Below are positions 12,001-25,000 of a stretch of 64,000 nt of DNA, piece by piece (the stretch's first letter is position 1; each line of letters opens with the position of its first letter). Both the position numbers and the translations under genes were made by a program. Under the pieces are notes generated by a model, which had not been told where the DNA came from, did not search any database, and saw nothing but the letters and a program-made list of their open reading frames with translations. Source of the stretch: Cryptomeria japonica (lineage: Eukaryota > Streptophyta > Pinopsida > Cupressales > Cupressaceae); the NCBI RefSeq assembly GCF_030272615.1, contig NC_081412.1, positions 340,193,370 through 340,257,369 on the forward strand, written 5' to 3'.

Positions 12001-12154
12001 TGCCTTTGACCAGGTCATTCACTTGGAAGAACGAATGAAGAATCTTCCTGAGATTCCTATTGCTGAGATTGAAGGAATTGTGTCCAGATTCGTTGCATAT
12101 GCTAAGAAAGAGCATTGGAAAGGGAACAAGGTTCTAGAAGAGAGGTTGTTATAG
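9069..12154 (+). pseudogene. broken ~1,030-codon ORF of family A element, unknown function
   Basis: Starts 'MATPKAGASTSRPALMKEDQ' at ATG 9069. The frame changes at about 9380-9440 and 9525-9560. From 9557 to the final stop (12152-12154) a single frame is kept, broken only by TGA 9815, TAG 9935, TAG 10532 and TGA 11120. Regions in order: a globular N-terminal half (to about 10530); a Lys/Glu/Ser-rich low-complexity linker (10600-10930, with a KRKERPEKRESSKKKQ-like basic patch that could be a nuclear signal); and a helical C-terminal half with coiled-coil-like heptads (11230-12120). I see no RT, protease, integrase, zinc knuckle or transposase motif. It is followed directly by a purine tract and the last part of the LTR unit. 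It may be a gag-like or accessory protein; I do not recognise it. Confidence 0.6.
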
Positions 12155-12155
12155 G

Positions 12156-13209
12156 ATGATGTGGCATCTTAATTATCATTGGTCTATGTTTCCTCGACTT
12201 TTGTGCCAATTAAATATTTGGCTATGCATTTAATAATGTTCATCTAAAAAGGGAACTTTTTGTAACAAACCCTAATTAGGGTTTAGGTGTCAGAATCTCA
12301 GCCGTTGATCTTCTTTTGATCTGGGCCGTTCATTGTAATTGAGGATGCTATATATACCCTCACTCATTTTCATTTTGTCAATTAGATCAGATTAGATATT
12401 AGAGAGATAGATAATAGTTAGAGCTTTGGAGAGAAGAAAGTTATTTTGTAGCAAGATTGAGTAGTGAAGAAAGAATTTTGAACAATTGTTGTCCATTTGG
12501 CTTTGAGATCAATAAAATATTGAAGTTATGGTGTTTTATTGCAATTCTTGTGGCTATCTTCATGGTTGTTTATCTTCTTGAATCATTCTCAGTCGAAGTA
12601 GTATTTAAGTTTGAAGGACTAAGTGTTGTGCTTGATCTTTGGTGAGATTCACGTTCCAAACCACTAACTTCTTACTGATTGTAAGGACGCCTTGTGTGGT
12701 CAACTGAAAATATTGAGATTGCTTGAACCTTCAATCATTATTGAACTATTGATATGTATATTTATGGTAGTATCTATAATTCTTGATGATTTGAAAATCA
12801 CTAGTCACCTTAGAAGATCACATCAATTCCAGTAGAGTTGTAATTCCTTGGCAATATTGAAATTGGTAGAATCTTACCAAGTCTAGCCTACATTGAGTTA
12901 TTCTTAGGATTAGATTAGTATCCATCTCTTGAAACCCTTATCTTTTGCTATTTTTTTTGAGAACCTGTTAGCATTTAGGAAAATCCTATTCCTGCAGATC
13001 GAAAAAATGTAAGGCCCCTTGAAGAAACAACATTCACAACAACCACTGGTGCTTATCCACACATAGAGATCCTACAACGAAGAACCTTGAAGTCACCCCG
13101 ATTGATCCTTTTCGCGATATCTTCAGCATTTAGAGACTTTACTCAAGAGAGGATAAGGTACCATTTGGGTATTTTATTCTGTGTTTGGTTGTGTACAAAA
13201 TACATGTCA
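12156..13209 (+). mobile_element. promoter and U5 part of the family A LTR unit
   Basis: Begins TGATGTGGCATC right after the ORF stop and a purine-rich tract (12128-12155). It has a TATA box (ctatatata, 12348-12356) and 'ttagagagatagataatagttagagc' downstream, comparable to 'gggttagagagagac' after the TATA boxes of the other family A LTRs. It ends 'catgtcaaca'. It could instead be a separate 3' LTR of an element whose 5' LTR is missing; the TG start and purine tract would fit that too. Confidence 0.55.
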
Positions 13210-13319
13210 ACACCACCCTACACCAAAAATGATGTAAGTGAACAAGCATAAAACCACCGAGAAGGTTGTCTTAGATGAAATCCTATCTATTGTTGAAGCT
13301 TCAGCACTCCTTACATACT

Positions 13320-14110
13320 ACTACTACTACTATCGCTTGCTTTGCCCATTTTTCTTCGCAGGGCACTGAAAAGTATAGTGGCCATACTTTTGGCATTTGA
13401 AACACTTGATATGGCTCATATCTTTCTTCCTCTATTGAGAAGAATTTGATTCCTCAACCTTCCTTTCTGATACTTTTCTCAAATCCTTTCTTGCAACCTT
13501 TCCTCATCTTCCTAGTGGAAGCTTGGTTCTATCTTCCATTGTAACTCAAATAGATTCAAATCTAGTTTCTTCTTAAATGAAATCCTTTCAGATACTTTTC
13601 TCAAATCCTTTCTTTGTACCCTATATAAATGGATCCCATGATGGAGATAAGCCATTTATGGCTATGGGCGTCAACTCTTTATCCTCCACCTTTGCCTCAA
13701 ATATAGCAAGCTGATCACAAAGTTTTGTGTTTTTCATTGGGTAGGTAGCTGCAGCATCTATGCCACTCATACATGTGACATTCACTTGTTCTTCAAAATC
13801 TTATGGGAAATGTTCAATACTTTAATAAAGAGTTGTCAAGGCATCATAAAACCCCCTTTGTAGTCATCTCTATAATGTAATGAATCGAATGATCTTTCAA
13901 TGAATCCAAGATGATACACTTTGTTTTGGCCATCTTCTGGTGATGTTCAGCCAACTAGACAGAATTAGTAGGAGGCACAATCATGGTTTGAAATAGACAC
14001 AAAGATCAACTGCTTCCAATAGCATCTGTAACCTGTACTTTCAAGGTGCAAAGTTGGGAGTGCCCTCTAGGTAGCCACTCTCTAAAACTGATACTAGTCA
14101 TGTTTGCAGC
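13320..14110 (-). pseudogene. relic Ty1/copia gag (UBN2-like, zinc knuckle)
   Basis: Read on the minus strand from about 14110 down, fragments resemble copia gag: 'MAKTKCIILDSL' and later a CCHC zinc knuckle, CFKCQKYGHYTFQC (about 13362-13403), in a basic context. Many stops and frame breaks are present. The primer site and 5' LTR lie just to the right (14339 onward), in the correct order for a minus-strand element. The downstream pol is missing: the fragment stops at 13210, where the family A unit ends, so that insertion probably cut this element. Confidence 0.6.
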
Positions 14111-14338
14111 TGCTAGAACACACTGAAAATAAACTAATCAGCTGAATATAAATCAAAACAGCAGCCAGTATACAAGTGCAGATCAACATTTCAATCACTA
14201 GAGCAATTAGGGCATCGAACCCTTCAACCTTTCATAGGTTCAGGTTACTTCAATTACTGAAGGATACTGATATCTTCTATCAACTCCCTCTCACAAGTAG
14301 CAACATGTAATCATCAACTTGGAAGATCTCATTACTGT

Positions 14339-14350
14339 GCTCTTATACCA
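14339..14350 (-). other. primer binding site (initiator Met tRNA type)
   Basis: The plus strand reads gctcttatacca, so the minus strand reads TGGTATAAGAGC: one base from the standard TGGTATCAGAGC complement of plant initiator Met tRNA. It directly follows the LTR end TTTAACA. Confidence 0.7.
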
Positions 14351-14820
14351 TGTTAAAATTTAAACCATGGTCTGCAGATTCTGTACTCAAGGAACTGACC
14401 TAAACTATGCAAGTGAAACTTCGATCAAAACTACAAACTTAAGAATGTGTTCTGTAAACACAAATCTTCTGAAAGAATGAAAAGAAAATACTGAAAGCAG
14501 AAAATGGACAACTTGTCTGAAAATTTTATTATTATTCTGAATTTTATGCCTTCCAAAAGTGGGCACCCAAGGTCAATAAAAAGACCCTCGAACATGGGTT
14601 CACCAAAGTAAAATAAAGACACTTCAAATCAAGAGACAAATCATGGTTCTCTATTAGATAGAATCGCTTTAAAAATATGATAAAACACAGACCAAGCTCT
14701 GCCCAGAACAAAACACTAAAAAAACATAAATAAAGCACTAATATATAGCACCAACTGTCACAAAATCTATACACCTAATTTTAGGAATTCACGCACGGAA
14801 TATATAGGCCTATTCTAGTA
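14351..14820 (-). mobile_element. copia 5' LTR on the minus strand (right end unknown)
   Basis: On the minus strand the LTR ends '...GGTTTAAATTTTAACA' at 14351 next to the primer site. A TATA-like sequence (minus-strand cctatatattcc, near 14800) lies upstream. The outer end could not be fixed, since no partner LTR exists in the window. Confidence 0.5.
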
Positions 14821-17800
14821 GCTTTGACCATTAAGTAAAGAATTGAAATCAGGCCCATATGAAAGAGATTCAACCCCCAAAATAAGTCTGATCTTTAGCT
14901 AATTCCTGCACCCAGCTGTACAAAAACAATGGCTGAGTGACCACCCAAAAAACTAACTATGGTCACATAGGGGAGTAGGGTCATACACATCAAAATTCTA
15001 TAGGATAAACTGACAATTGATTCACTTACTGAATGCTCGAATAAGGGGGGCTCTCATACACCAATTAGAAGTCTCACCTGGCAATGAGTTAAAATATTAC
15101 CTTAAAACTTCTCTTTAATAGAACTCCCATTACGATGAGATTTTGAGAAGTGTTCAGAGGATCCACTATGTTAGGTACTCTAAAATTGTTAATCTATTGT
15201 TTCCCTGGTTTGTAATGTTACAATTTAAAATCTGACATGTATTCTGAAATTCCTTGTGTAAAAGTGCTGCTTTCCTTACACAATATTGGTTGTTTGCTAC
15301 TTTAAAACCTTGCAATTTTGTAATCCTTGAGGACTCCAAATCTAGTTATTTCTTGAGGAAAAATTGTATCAAGTTACTCAAGTTACTCTGTTTTAATCTT
15401 TTGTTCAAGTTAAAGGTGTTTGTTGGGCACCCCTAAGCTTTTTCTATCTCAAGAAAATATCATCATTAAGAAGAACTCAGATGATGACACCTTCTTCTGA
15501 AATTCCAAGAGAGATGTTTCTAAGGGAACCCATATTTGCATTACTTTTCTGTTGATTTGATTATGTGCATGTCTTCATTGATTTAGTGCAGTTCCTTGAT
15601 AATTTTCTTTTTTTTTATCTTTGCGGCTTGTATGGCTTTAGGCTCTCACAATGAAGGATTTATAAAGATGAAATCCATTTTCTGGCTACCTTGTGAATTA
15701 CCTATTTTCCCTTATGTAGATGTGATGAAAAGGCTTTCACTGTAAAGTGCGGCAAAACTTGGGCATACTTATTTTGGTTGTCCTTAGCTTGTGCAGGTGT
15801 TAAGAGCTTCTCTCAAAGTCAACCAATTGGCTCTTCTTGGTTATTCTCTTGTGCAAATATGGGGCTAAATGAATGTGTTTTCATTGAAGATGCACTAGAT
15901 TGTCATAAAGCTTCATTATCACTAACTTTAAAATATTTTACTATTTTTATAGAATTTTGCCATGATGAATGAAATGCTTGCCATGCCAGGACTTTAAACA
16001 TATCTCATTAATTGTATCATTGGATGGTGCAAGCAAAAAGAAAACAATTCCATTTATCAGATATTGAAATGCACCACAAGTAAATTGAAAACATGGAAAG
16101 GAATGTTGCTGCAAGTAAGTTCCACTGCATAGTTTAAAAACTGACAAAATTTTGTATTAACTTTTGCTACATGCAATTCCATATATCAGTGATAATTATG
16201 CTTAATTCTCACAAGACATGTTTAATGCTAATAATCACCATTCTATATTTTAGTTTTGTATCAAGATAATATGTAAATGACACATTATGAGAAATCTTTG
16301 TGATGTAGAAGACAAAGTCACATGCATTCTGCCTCTATCTCATGTATTCCAGTTTAAGGTCACTTTGTCAATTAAGATCACCACAAAGCTGACTATGAGC
16401 ATTAAAGTTTTTTTTTTTTGGCTACCAAGTCCAAATGGTGTTCCCTCTTTCAAGACATCATGTAAGACATGTAGACAAAGAACAGAGATAAATTTCCAAT
16501 CATACAACGAAAGCAGTGCAAAAACCAAAGAAATTGTCCAAGCTTTAAAACAGTAAAGTACAACAGCTTATAGCATTTATCGTCATAAATAATCCCTGTT
16601 TTGTTGCTTATTGCTCTATTCAATTTGTTTGATGAACTTTGCAATACTTGGAATACATACATTCAAAACACATACATTTGTCAATGCATGTGTGTCTTAC
16701 CAGCTGTGAGAAAAGTTGCTTTCCAAATAACCTTTTATCTAAGCAAGCTTAACTAAAGAACGAGCTCGAAGTTTCAGGAAGATGCTCCTGCAATACCCAT
16801 AATCTTATTTGAGATTCATTGATTTACTGTATGACAATAAATAAAAAGAAAAAATTGAAAGAAACAAGCAAAACCAACTGCTGAGTCAATATGCTGCAAG
16901 TGTATTATGCACTCAATTGAAAGGTGAACAGTACGATTTATTATAAGCAAACCAATAAAATTATTTCAAAAGACAATTCTCATGACTAGTTCAAATGTAG
17001 CAGCTACAGATCCCGAGCCACTTCATACATATCACATACCCCTTATTGGTTAGAAACAAAATGGAAGTCAAAAGTATAGAAGTGACGATAAAAGGTGTTG
17101 AATAACAAAAATACATTGATGAACTTCTACATCAAATTGAGCGTGACAGCTTTGGAAACATTAGCGCAAAAGGCAACCCCTACCTGGGTTTGTGCGAGGT
17201 GAATTCATTAAGAATTTTTAGATCTAACAATAAATTCTGTCTTCGGAATCTGATTAATTAGAACCACCTCCACAGGTGTCAATATTGTGCTACATTAGTA
17301 CTCTCACGTACAAAAGTGCCCGCAATCTCAACAGAAGCAACCAAACATACTTATGCATTGCTGCCTAGTCAAGGAAAAGAAATGTGACAAGAGCAACATC
17401 TTGCCACAGAGACAACCATTAAGAACCTGTTGAAATAGTTATGTAACAATCTAAGACAGTTATAAATCTTCCTTGTCCAGCTGATAAATGACCCACAATC
17501 CCACAAAATAGATCAACTTAGGTTAGGTTTGCTGAGTCTGCGCATGAGACCTGAATGCATGAAAAACAGAAGAGAAAAGTCCTCATTTGCAGGCCAAGGA
17601 CCTCATTTGGAGTAGCAGATTCAGTGCTTGGCCAACTTCTTTTTCCAAGTCCAAGTCAGCTTAGCTTGTCATTTTGCCAAGCCCAATTCATGGTAATACA
17701 CTATTCACATTGGTATGCTATATCACAACCTCCAACGGAGAACTCCAAACACTATGGTTAGCACCCATAACACAAGCTTCCAAGAAATAAGAAACACAAA

Positions 17801-19026
17801 CAACAAGAGCCTAGAACATAAAAAACTGCATACACTCTAATAAATGCTTTACAAACAATTTTTTTTGTCAAGGGCTTGTTTGTGCGTTGTGCCTCCAGCT
17901 CCCATCATTGATATAACTTCAAATTGGGGTGGATTTGGCCAGAGCAATAATGTCACCATAATCATTATTAGGTCCCCTTAGCATGCTTTAGGTCCCTACA
18001 TCTAACACTTGGATGTCCAGATTCCATATACATTACTATCTACATTCTCATCTTAACTTCTCTTTTGTCTTTCCTTAACCCTTATAGCTCATTTAGGTCC
18101 CTAGAGCTACAGCTGCCTTCGACAATATAGTTCTATTTGCTATTAATTAAAATATAACTGCACAAGCCCAGCTAGTACCATCAGCCTTTAGGAATTTTGG
18201 TCTAAGATTTCACACTGTATATATTTAGTCTAAAATCTATTTCTAGAATCAGAAAAGGACTAATTTGCATTCCTTTTTCACCTTATAGAAATTCTACAAA
18301 TGGCTCACTAGATCCCATTAAGCAAGCAAAGGGACTTAAACTGAAAGAACACCCAAGCACAAATAAGACTCGGAGACTAGTTATGGATATTCATCAGATG
18401 AATATCTACAATTTTGGAGTGTCAAGTCCACCACAGCTAAGTTCCTTTTTGCCTTCTCTTGTTCTCGTTGTCTCTATATTTTGATTGTTATTTACTTCCA
18501 TGCATATTTTTTATTTTTTTTTATGCATGCTTTCATCAATCTACACTTACCCACTTTGCCCACTTAATACCTTCCTGTTATCCTTTGAGTATATAATAAG
18601 AAGGGCCTTTTACCTTTATCTCAGCTCTAGGTGCATACATTTTGATCAACCTGACATGAGCCAGCCCGCCACTTTGTTTGGACATAATCTATATTCCTCA
18701 CATCCTCCAAATATGTATTTCATTAAAATATTCTTAGCATATGTCAAACCTAGATCCCAGAGGTTATTCTCCAATTCCTGAGATGTATTAGTTACCCAAG
18801 CCCAATTAAACTCACTTGTAGGAATCATCATGGCATGAGCTTACAGTGTCAAACAAAAACTCACCAACATGCAAATCTACACAACATTACATCCAATAGA
18901 AACAATATCTACCAATACAAGTAGAACAACTCTGAAAACCAACATTAGCTAGAACTCATTGCACTTGATGAAGAGGATGGCTATTACAACCATCAATAGT
19001 GTATAGAGAAAATACAAGAAGATCTC
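14821..19026. other. no gene recognised
   Basis: AT-rich non-coding sequence. Open frames are short and without family motifs. No tRNA, no long tandem repeat and no LTR pair was seen. It may be old repeat remains or intron/intergenic DNA. Confidence 0.5.
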
Positions 19027-19068
19027 AACATTAACCTTGAGCATCTTAACATTAACCTTGAGCATCTT
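19027..19068. repeat. 21-bp tandem duplication abutting LTR
   Basis: Two identical adjacent copies of a 21-bp unit starting 'aacattaacc' and ending 'gagcatctt' (19027-19047 and 19048-19068). The second copy ends exactly where the E1 LTR begins. Confidence 0.9.
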
Positions 19069-20685
19069 TGTAATGTCCCCTTTTAGGATTTACCTTAATT
19101 TACACCTGAGATGACAATTCCAACTTAAGATGAAAATTGTAATACATTTATAAATATAATTTCTTTAAATCTGAAGACATTTTATTATGATATTTAACTT
19201 AAAATTCTAAGAATAGTTTGAAAGATAGAACTTATCTTGATAGCTTTCTCTGATTTGATAATGGGGCTTATGCAATGATAAATTCTGCTATACTCCAATC
19301 TGCAATTGATAGGGTAAACCTTGCTTTCTCTGATTTAACAATTCTGAAGTTTGCTAGTAGTATAATCACTTAGTGTTTGATATTGATAATAAAATGCTAT
19401 GTTTGATCTTCAAATGATATAAGCATGCACTAACTTTGATATCAAGAAATGGTGATATAGTTGCTTTCACTCTGATGACAACCAATATATTCGCAACTTA
19501 GAGGGGCTGTCTCAGATTTGGAAATCGATAAGATTGTGCACCAAATATTGTGTCTACAGCATTGCTCACTAGGAGCAATGATCTGATTGCTATATCTGAT
19601 TTATCTTTTTAATAACTTGCAATGTGGAATTGCTTTTTCTGAATTCTGAATTGGTAATATGCAATGTAATGGCCTTCCCTGATGTGTAATCTTTATACTT
19701 ATGCCACCGCTGTGCCAATTTGGCAAGATGCTCACCAGAGCAGATCCAATTAAGATAAAAAAGTAAAAAGTTTCCAAGTTTGATGATCTTATAGAATGGA
19801 TTGGATATCCATTGTACATCTTGTAAACTTAAAGAGTCATGTCTTGTCATTCAATATTTGCTGTCTCTTAATGGATAATTAATCATCTTTTAAGGAAGCA
19901 ATACCTGGTATTTGCTAAATCTTTATCGATTGTCTTTCAGCATGCACCTCTTGAAGATTTAATTGCTCTACTTTGTGATATATTTGATTGCATTGACTGA
20001 GGCTTTTATAATGATAATATTATTGTGTTCGGTCAAAGCCTTTTTGTAGCCAATGACTGTTTAAATCCTTTTAATCATGCTTATCGATTGTTGACTTGTC
20101 ATTATAATATCGATGGCCTGTATTACTAGATTCATCTTCCAAATCCTCTTCTTGACCAATTCATCTCCTTGGACGTTCATCAAGTAATTAATTTATACCG
20201 TTTCCTTTGAATGTCAATATGTTTGAATTAAGATATATTGGAGACCCGATCTGAATACGATAGGAGATTGATTCAATAACAACGTATGCAGATGATTATC
20301 GATCTGATGGATTCAACAATAGTCAACAATCCCCATAATTTGCAGTCTATCTTTTAGCAATGATTTCCGTGTTTTATCAATAATGACAAATATTCAGGTC
20401 CGGCTTCGTGAAATATTTTCTGCACAACATTAGTCAGTACCAACTAATATCAATGCTCTTCCATAGCCATGAGACATTTAATTTGTTGCTGCACTAGGAT
20501 ATGTCAATATTTTATCATCTTCGTTAATGAAAGCTTTAGATATAAATTGGACTACTTTGATTCCCGATCCTTGCTAGCAGAGTGTAATGTCCCCATATAT
20601 ACATAAGAGTATGACTGATAAGTTTAAATATTTAAATAAAACATAAATAATCATTTGTCTTCAGCTCCGGAACAGGGACATTACA
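19069..20685 (-). mobile_element. E1 3' LTR
   Basis: On the plus strand it starts TGTAATGTCCCC and ends GGGACATTACA, giving perfect 11-bp inverted LTR termini. On the minus strand the LTR start is preceded by the purine tract CAAGAGGGGGACAC (20686-20699), which sets the orientation. An inner copy of the terminus (TGTAATGTCCCC at 20583) makes the last 103 bp an inverted-repeat-bounded segment. Confidence 0.8.
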
Positions 20686-20699
20686 GTGTCCCCCTCTTG
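20686..20699 (-). other. E1 polypurine tract
   Basis: Minus-strand CAAGAGGGGGACAC lies immediately before the LTR start TGTAATGTCCC. This is the priming site for plus-strand DNA in LTR elements and shows that E1 reads on the minus strand. Confidence 0.7.
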
Positions 20700-21280
20700 G
20701 AAAATGGTTGCCCACAAGCATTCTCAAACTATGATTCCTAGATCCCAAGTAAATATGTAGACTGTTTCGACAAATATTCATTGCTTCATGTGTGTGCCTT
20801 TGATCTTATTATGCAATTCATTCACCATGTAAATCAATGGTTCTTAATGTAATTAGTAACGATCTTGTAATGCTTATCTATGAAGCGGGTCATCCAATGC
20901 TGCATGTATTCTTTACATGGATTTCTTTTGAGGATCTTAAACCTATATTCATGATCAACCTTTGAGCTCCAACTGAAAATTGAATTCTAGATCGTCCTTA
21001 CTCGTGTACCATCATGTAGATTCTGATTTTAGCAATCTAATGATCCTTCCTCCAACCGAAATAGATGACATGGCTGGCCTCATCTTGACCAATGAGAAAA
21101 TTTGGTTCAACCATAGAATCAAACTCTGATTGAGATCCAATCAACAACTTTCTAAACAAAATGAATTTTTGCATCTAGATCATGCATATAAAACATAACA
21201 ACAAATACAAATACATATTCATCTTATTTTTAGGGTTAGACAAAATACTTAAAATTATAATACATAAGAGTTGGAGAAAA

Positions 21281-21540
21281 AGAGACATGAAAGTTTGCTT
21301 GGAGCCATTTCTACACCAAGACCAAGAGAGGTCACCTTCTACAGCCTTCTTGCTCCACTTGGCGGCTCACACTTGCTTGCCTATCAAGTCCATTTCTCCC
21401 ATGTTATCATGTCTTGTGGGGAATGGGTAGTGAATGTAACCGGGTTCCTTGACTCCTCCATGTAAGGGCCCTCCAAGTTTGAGATGCCACTTTGGTCATC
21501 CTAAAGTGGCCTACTTCCGAGTCCCTCATTACTCCATTAC
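21281..21540. repeat. E1 internal repeat, copy 1
   Basis: About 250 bp repeated in diverged form at 25541-25790. Shared landmarks are 'catgtcttgtgggg', 'gaatgtaaccgggttcc', 'tgtaagggccct' and 'agatgccactttgg'. This copy has a perfect hairpin GCCACTTT...AAAGTGGC (about 21486-21510). No ORF is shared by the two copies, so it is non-coding internal E1 sequence. Confidence 0.75.
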
Positions 21541-21983
21541 ATTTTATAACCTTCCTTATCTTGTGGTTGGAATTCCCTCAATAATCAACCATGATAGAGT
21601 TTGGAAAGATACAATAGAGTGTCTTGAGCGTCCTTCCTCTCTAAGCCCAAGAGTGGTAGGCTTTGTCTACACACCCTTGGCCTCATGGGACCATCAGTCA
21701 ACTACCATGAGGTGGCATACCTAGAGGAGACCTCATCACCGTCCTCCCTCCTTGTACTTCCTTACATTACTATTATGGTCTTCAATAAATTTATATTTTT
21801 TTGGTTTACTCTTATTGTTCTCATATTCTAGATCAAACACGGAACTTACACAAAGTATACACATGAATGCATGAAGACACAGAGCATACACGAAGTAGAC
21901 AAAGGTTCACTTGGCCCACAAGAGGCGGGAACGTCCATCTAGGACCCGATCCATCTCTTGGAGCAACTAATCCAAAAGAAGTA

Positions 21984-22075
21984 CCTTTGTATGATGTAAC
22001 ACATGCCCATTCCACCGCAAGAATTTTCCATTGCCTTTGTATGATGTAACATATGCCTATTCCACCGCAGGCCTT
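21984..22075. repeat. 50-bp direct repeat next to hAT1
   Basis: 'cctttgtatgatgtaaca' plus 'tgcccattccaccgca' (from 21984) recurs 50 bp later (from 22034) with a few changes. It ends just before the hAT1 target duplication. Confidence 0.8.
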
Positions 22076-22083
22076 ATTCGACT

Positions 22084-25000
22084 CCAAGTTCAAAAACTCG
22101 GACTTGTCGTAGACTCGGTAGCCCAAAAATTGGACTTGGACTCGGCCAAAACTCGGGAAAGGAATTAGCAAGGACTCGGCAAAAAAGAAAACCGTAGTTT
22201 TACAAAAAAAAATTTAAAAAATCAATGCATTTAGAGAACATAAGAGCCATAATTGAAACATTACACATGGCATATGATCTCCAAACACTCAATATTTGAA
22301 ATTTCATCATTCATACTCATAATTTCAAACTTTAAAATGTATAACGGCAGCTATAAATGTTTACAAAATTACATATAATGATATGTCCAAATGTGAAAAA
22401 CAACAAACTAAAGAGAAGACTACATCTTCCTCTTTCCTCTCCTAACATACCTCAATTTTTCAAGCCTTGAGCTAGTAGTAGTAGGTGCTAAGGTATCTAA
22501 ATGGTGAGATGATTCTTCTTCAAAATCAAAGTCCTCATCTTCGTCCTCCTCCATTTCATCCAATCCCACTGTTTTTCCTTCTTGTGTTGCTCCTCTCTCT
22601 ATTTCTACAAGATCTTCTTTAGTAAGGAGGACATCATCACCATCATTTTGTTCATTGATGGTCCAATCACCATATAGATCAATTTCATCCAAGTCAATGG
22701 TCTCATGTGAGACACCCTCCACTTTTCTAGTGTGAAGGCAAAGGTTGTATCGAACAAAGACAAGATCATTGAGGCGCTTCAGGGTCAACCTTCTCTTCTT
22801 TGTGTGAATGCTCTCCAATAAACTCCAATTCCGTTCACACCCAGAAGCACTACATGGCTAGGACAAAACATGAATGGCTATCTTTTGAAGATTAGGCATG
22901 CCAACACCATAATTCTCCCACCATAAATCTACAAAAAATCATTTAGAAATACTAGAATTGAGTAAAAAATGTAACAATCAAGTTTCTAGTTTTTTTCTTG
23001 TAGTATTGAACTAAATTTTTTACTTGGTTGTTGTTTTCCTCTCCTATCAATTGTTTGTTGTGAAGAGAAGAATCTCCCCTCTCCACCCTTGTAGATCTTG
23101 AACAAGGAACATTTCCAAATTCATATATAAATAATCAAATTCAACAATGAACATTTCCAAATTCATAAATAAAGATATAGTAAATGTCAAATCTCACCTC
23201 CAACTCATCAAGAATCTTGTCTATCAACTCAGGATTGAGTGCCATCTTATCTATGCATGCAACAACGCCTCCCATGACCTCCTCATCAACCCTAAATGAA
23301 TCAGAAAAGTAGAATTTTGGGTTCAAGAAGTAGGCAAAGGCATGTATCGGTTGGTGGAGTTGGTTTGTCCACCTATGATCAATGATGCGCAAAAGGATTT
23401 CACATTTTCTTGTATTTCTACCATAGTAATGTGAAATGGCCTCTTTGGCCCTATTCCATGGCCTCATAAATGAAACCCATTGGCATGCCCTCTCCATCCA
23501 CCATACGAAGAACCCTTACCAAAGATTCTGACACCCCAAAAAAATGAAAACAAATTTTAAAGTAGTAGAAATTAACCCCTCAAAAAAATACAGCAAATAG
23601 ATTATCTTGTATAAAGTTTACGTTTGTGTTTGTTACTTACCCCAATCAACTCCTCTTCACTTTTGGTGAACCCATCATCCAAAACAATGCTTACAATCTT
23701 CTCTGCTTCAGCTCTTTTGGAGTATGCATACTCCAACCAAGCATCAAACACAAACATTTGCTTAAGATGAGGAATGGCAACAAGAATGCTCTCCAAAGTG
23801 AGGAAGTGGCTAGCAAATCATGTCACTCCTGGTCGCACAAGGTCCTTGCCATTTGTGTGTTTTCTAGTCAAAAAAAGGACCCAAGTATGGTTTTAGATGA
23901 ATTTAGTGACATTTTTTGCATCTTCAACCACCCTTTTTACCCATCCAATCTTCCCAATGTCCTCTAACAGGAAGTCAAAGCAATGTGCAGCACAAGGACT
24001 CCATGTAATTGTAGGATACCTCTCCATAAGCATTCTACACATGCAACTGCGTTGTCTGTAATAATGTGGACAACATTCTCAACTCCAACTTCCTCAATCA
24101 CCCTATCTAATAGATTACACAAAGTTTCTACATTTTTTATTTCATCTAAGGCATCGATAGACTTTAGGAATACCATTGCACCATTAGAAGCCACCAAGAA
24201 GTTGAGGAGAGTCTTATTCTGTCCATCTATCCATCCATCTGATAAAATGCTGCATCCTTTTCTCCTCCAAAATCTTTTTTGATCATCAACCACAACTTGT
24301 GTATTTTTTACGGCTTTCTCTAGCAATAGCCCATTGAAGTCTCTACCTATTGGGGCCTTAAACCCCTTGCCTACAACTATAAATGCATTAACCAAACCTT
24401 CCCAATACGTGTTGTTCACCGCATTGAAAGGCAAATTATTGTAATACCAAAAGTTTGCTGCCGCTATCCTTGCTTGCTCATTTTTCTCTCTATTCCATCT
24501 CGTACCTTCAAGTGAAGGTTATGCTCTTGGAACATTGCATGGAACAAAGTAATTAGGGTCTGATCTAAGAGGAGCCTCACTAGCCTCACCCTCATTGTCA
24601 CCAAAAGTTGAATGCACTTGACGAAAACTTGGACTTTTGTGACCAATGGGACCCAAAGTGGATAGTGTGAGATTCACTGCAGCTGCTCATTTTTTGTCTT
24701 TCCTCTTTTTTCATATCATACTAGCAAGAAGGGCCTTCATCTCTCTAATTAACTGCAGAGTTGTTTTGAGCCATGCCTCCACATTTTGTCTAGGTATTTT
24801 TGCAAGGTGGTATTTCAATCTATTAATTCTACCTGTCATCCACTTGCCACATTCGGTACAAGTGGCCTCTCCCTTTTTGCTTCCCAATATACCATACTTC
24901 CATGCTTTGTCTTTTTGTCTTCTTGGGCGGGTTGCCCTTGGAGTTGAACTTGCCATTGCTGTTTTAACATGAAAAAAAATAAAATCAGCAGGGTTTTGTG

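Larger units (their letters stand above)
5567..13209 (+). mobile_element. family A large LTR unit with hairpin array and internal ORF
   Basis: Begins TGTTGTGACC and ends GTCAACA. It is flanked by ccact (5562-5566) and ccacc (13210-13214), a 5-bp duplication with one difference. In order it holds: head hairpins, hairpin array 2 (5965-8244), a TATA box (8591), leader, broken ORF (9069-12154), purine tract, TATA box (12348) and a U5-like end. The last 130 bp, with 'accttgaagtc..cc..attgatc' and 'caagagaggata', matches the ends of the LTRs at 37820 and 59628. No second copy of either terminus is present, so the whole 7.6 kb may be a solo LTR with a gene in its U3. The alternative is a rearranged element whose two LTRs have no visible similarity. 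Confidence 0.5.
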
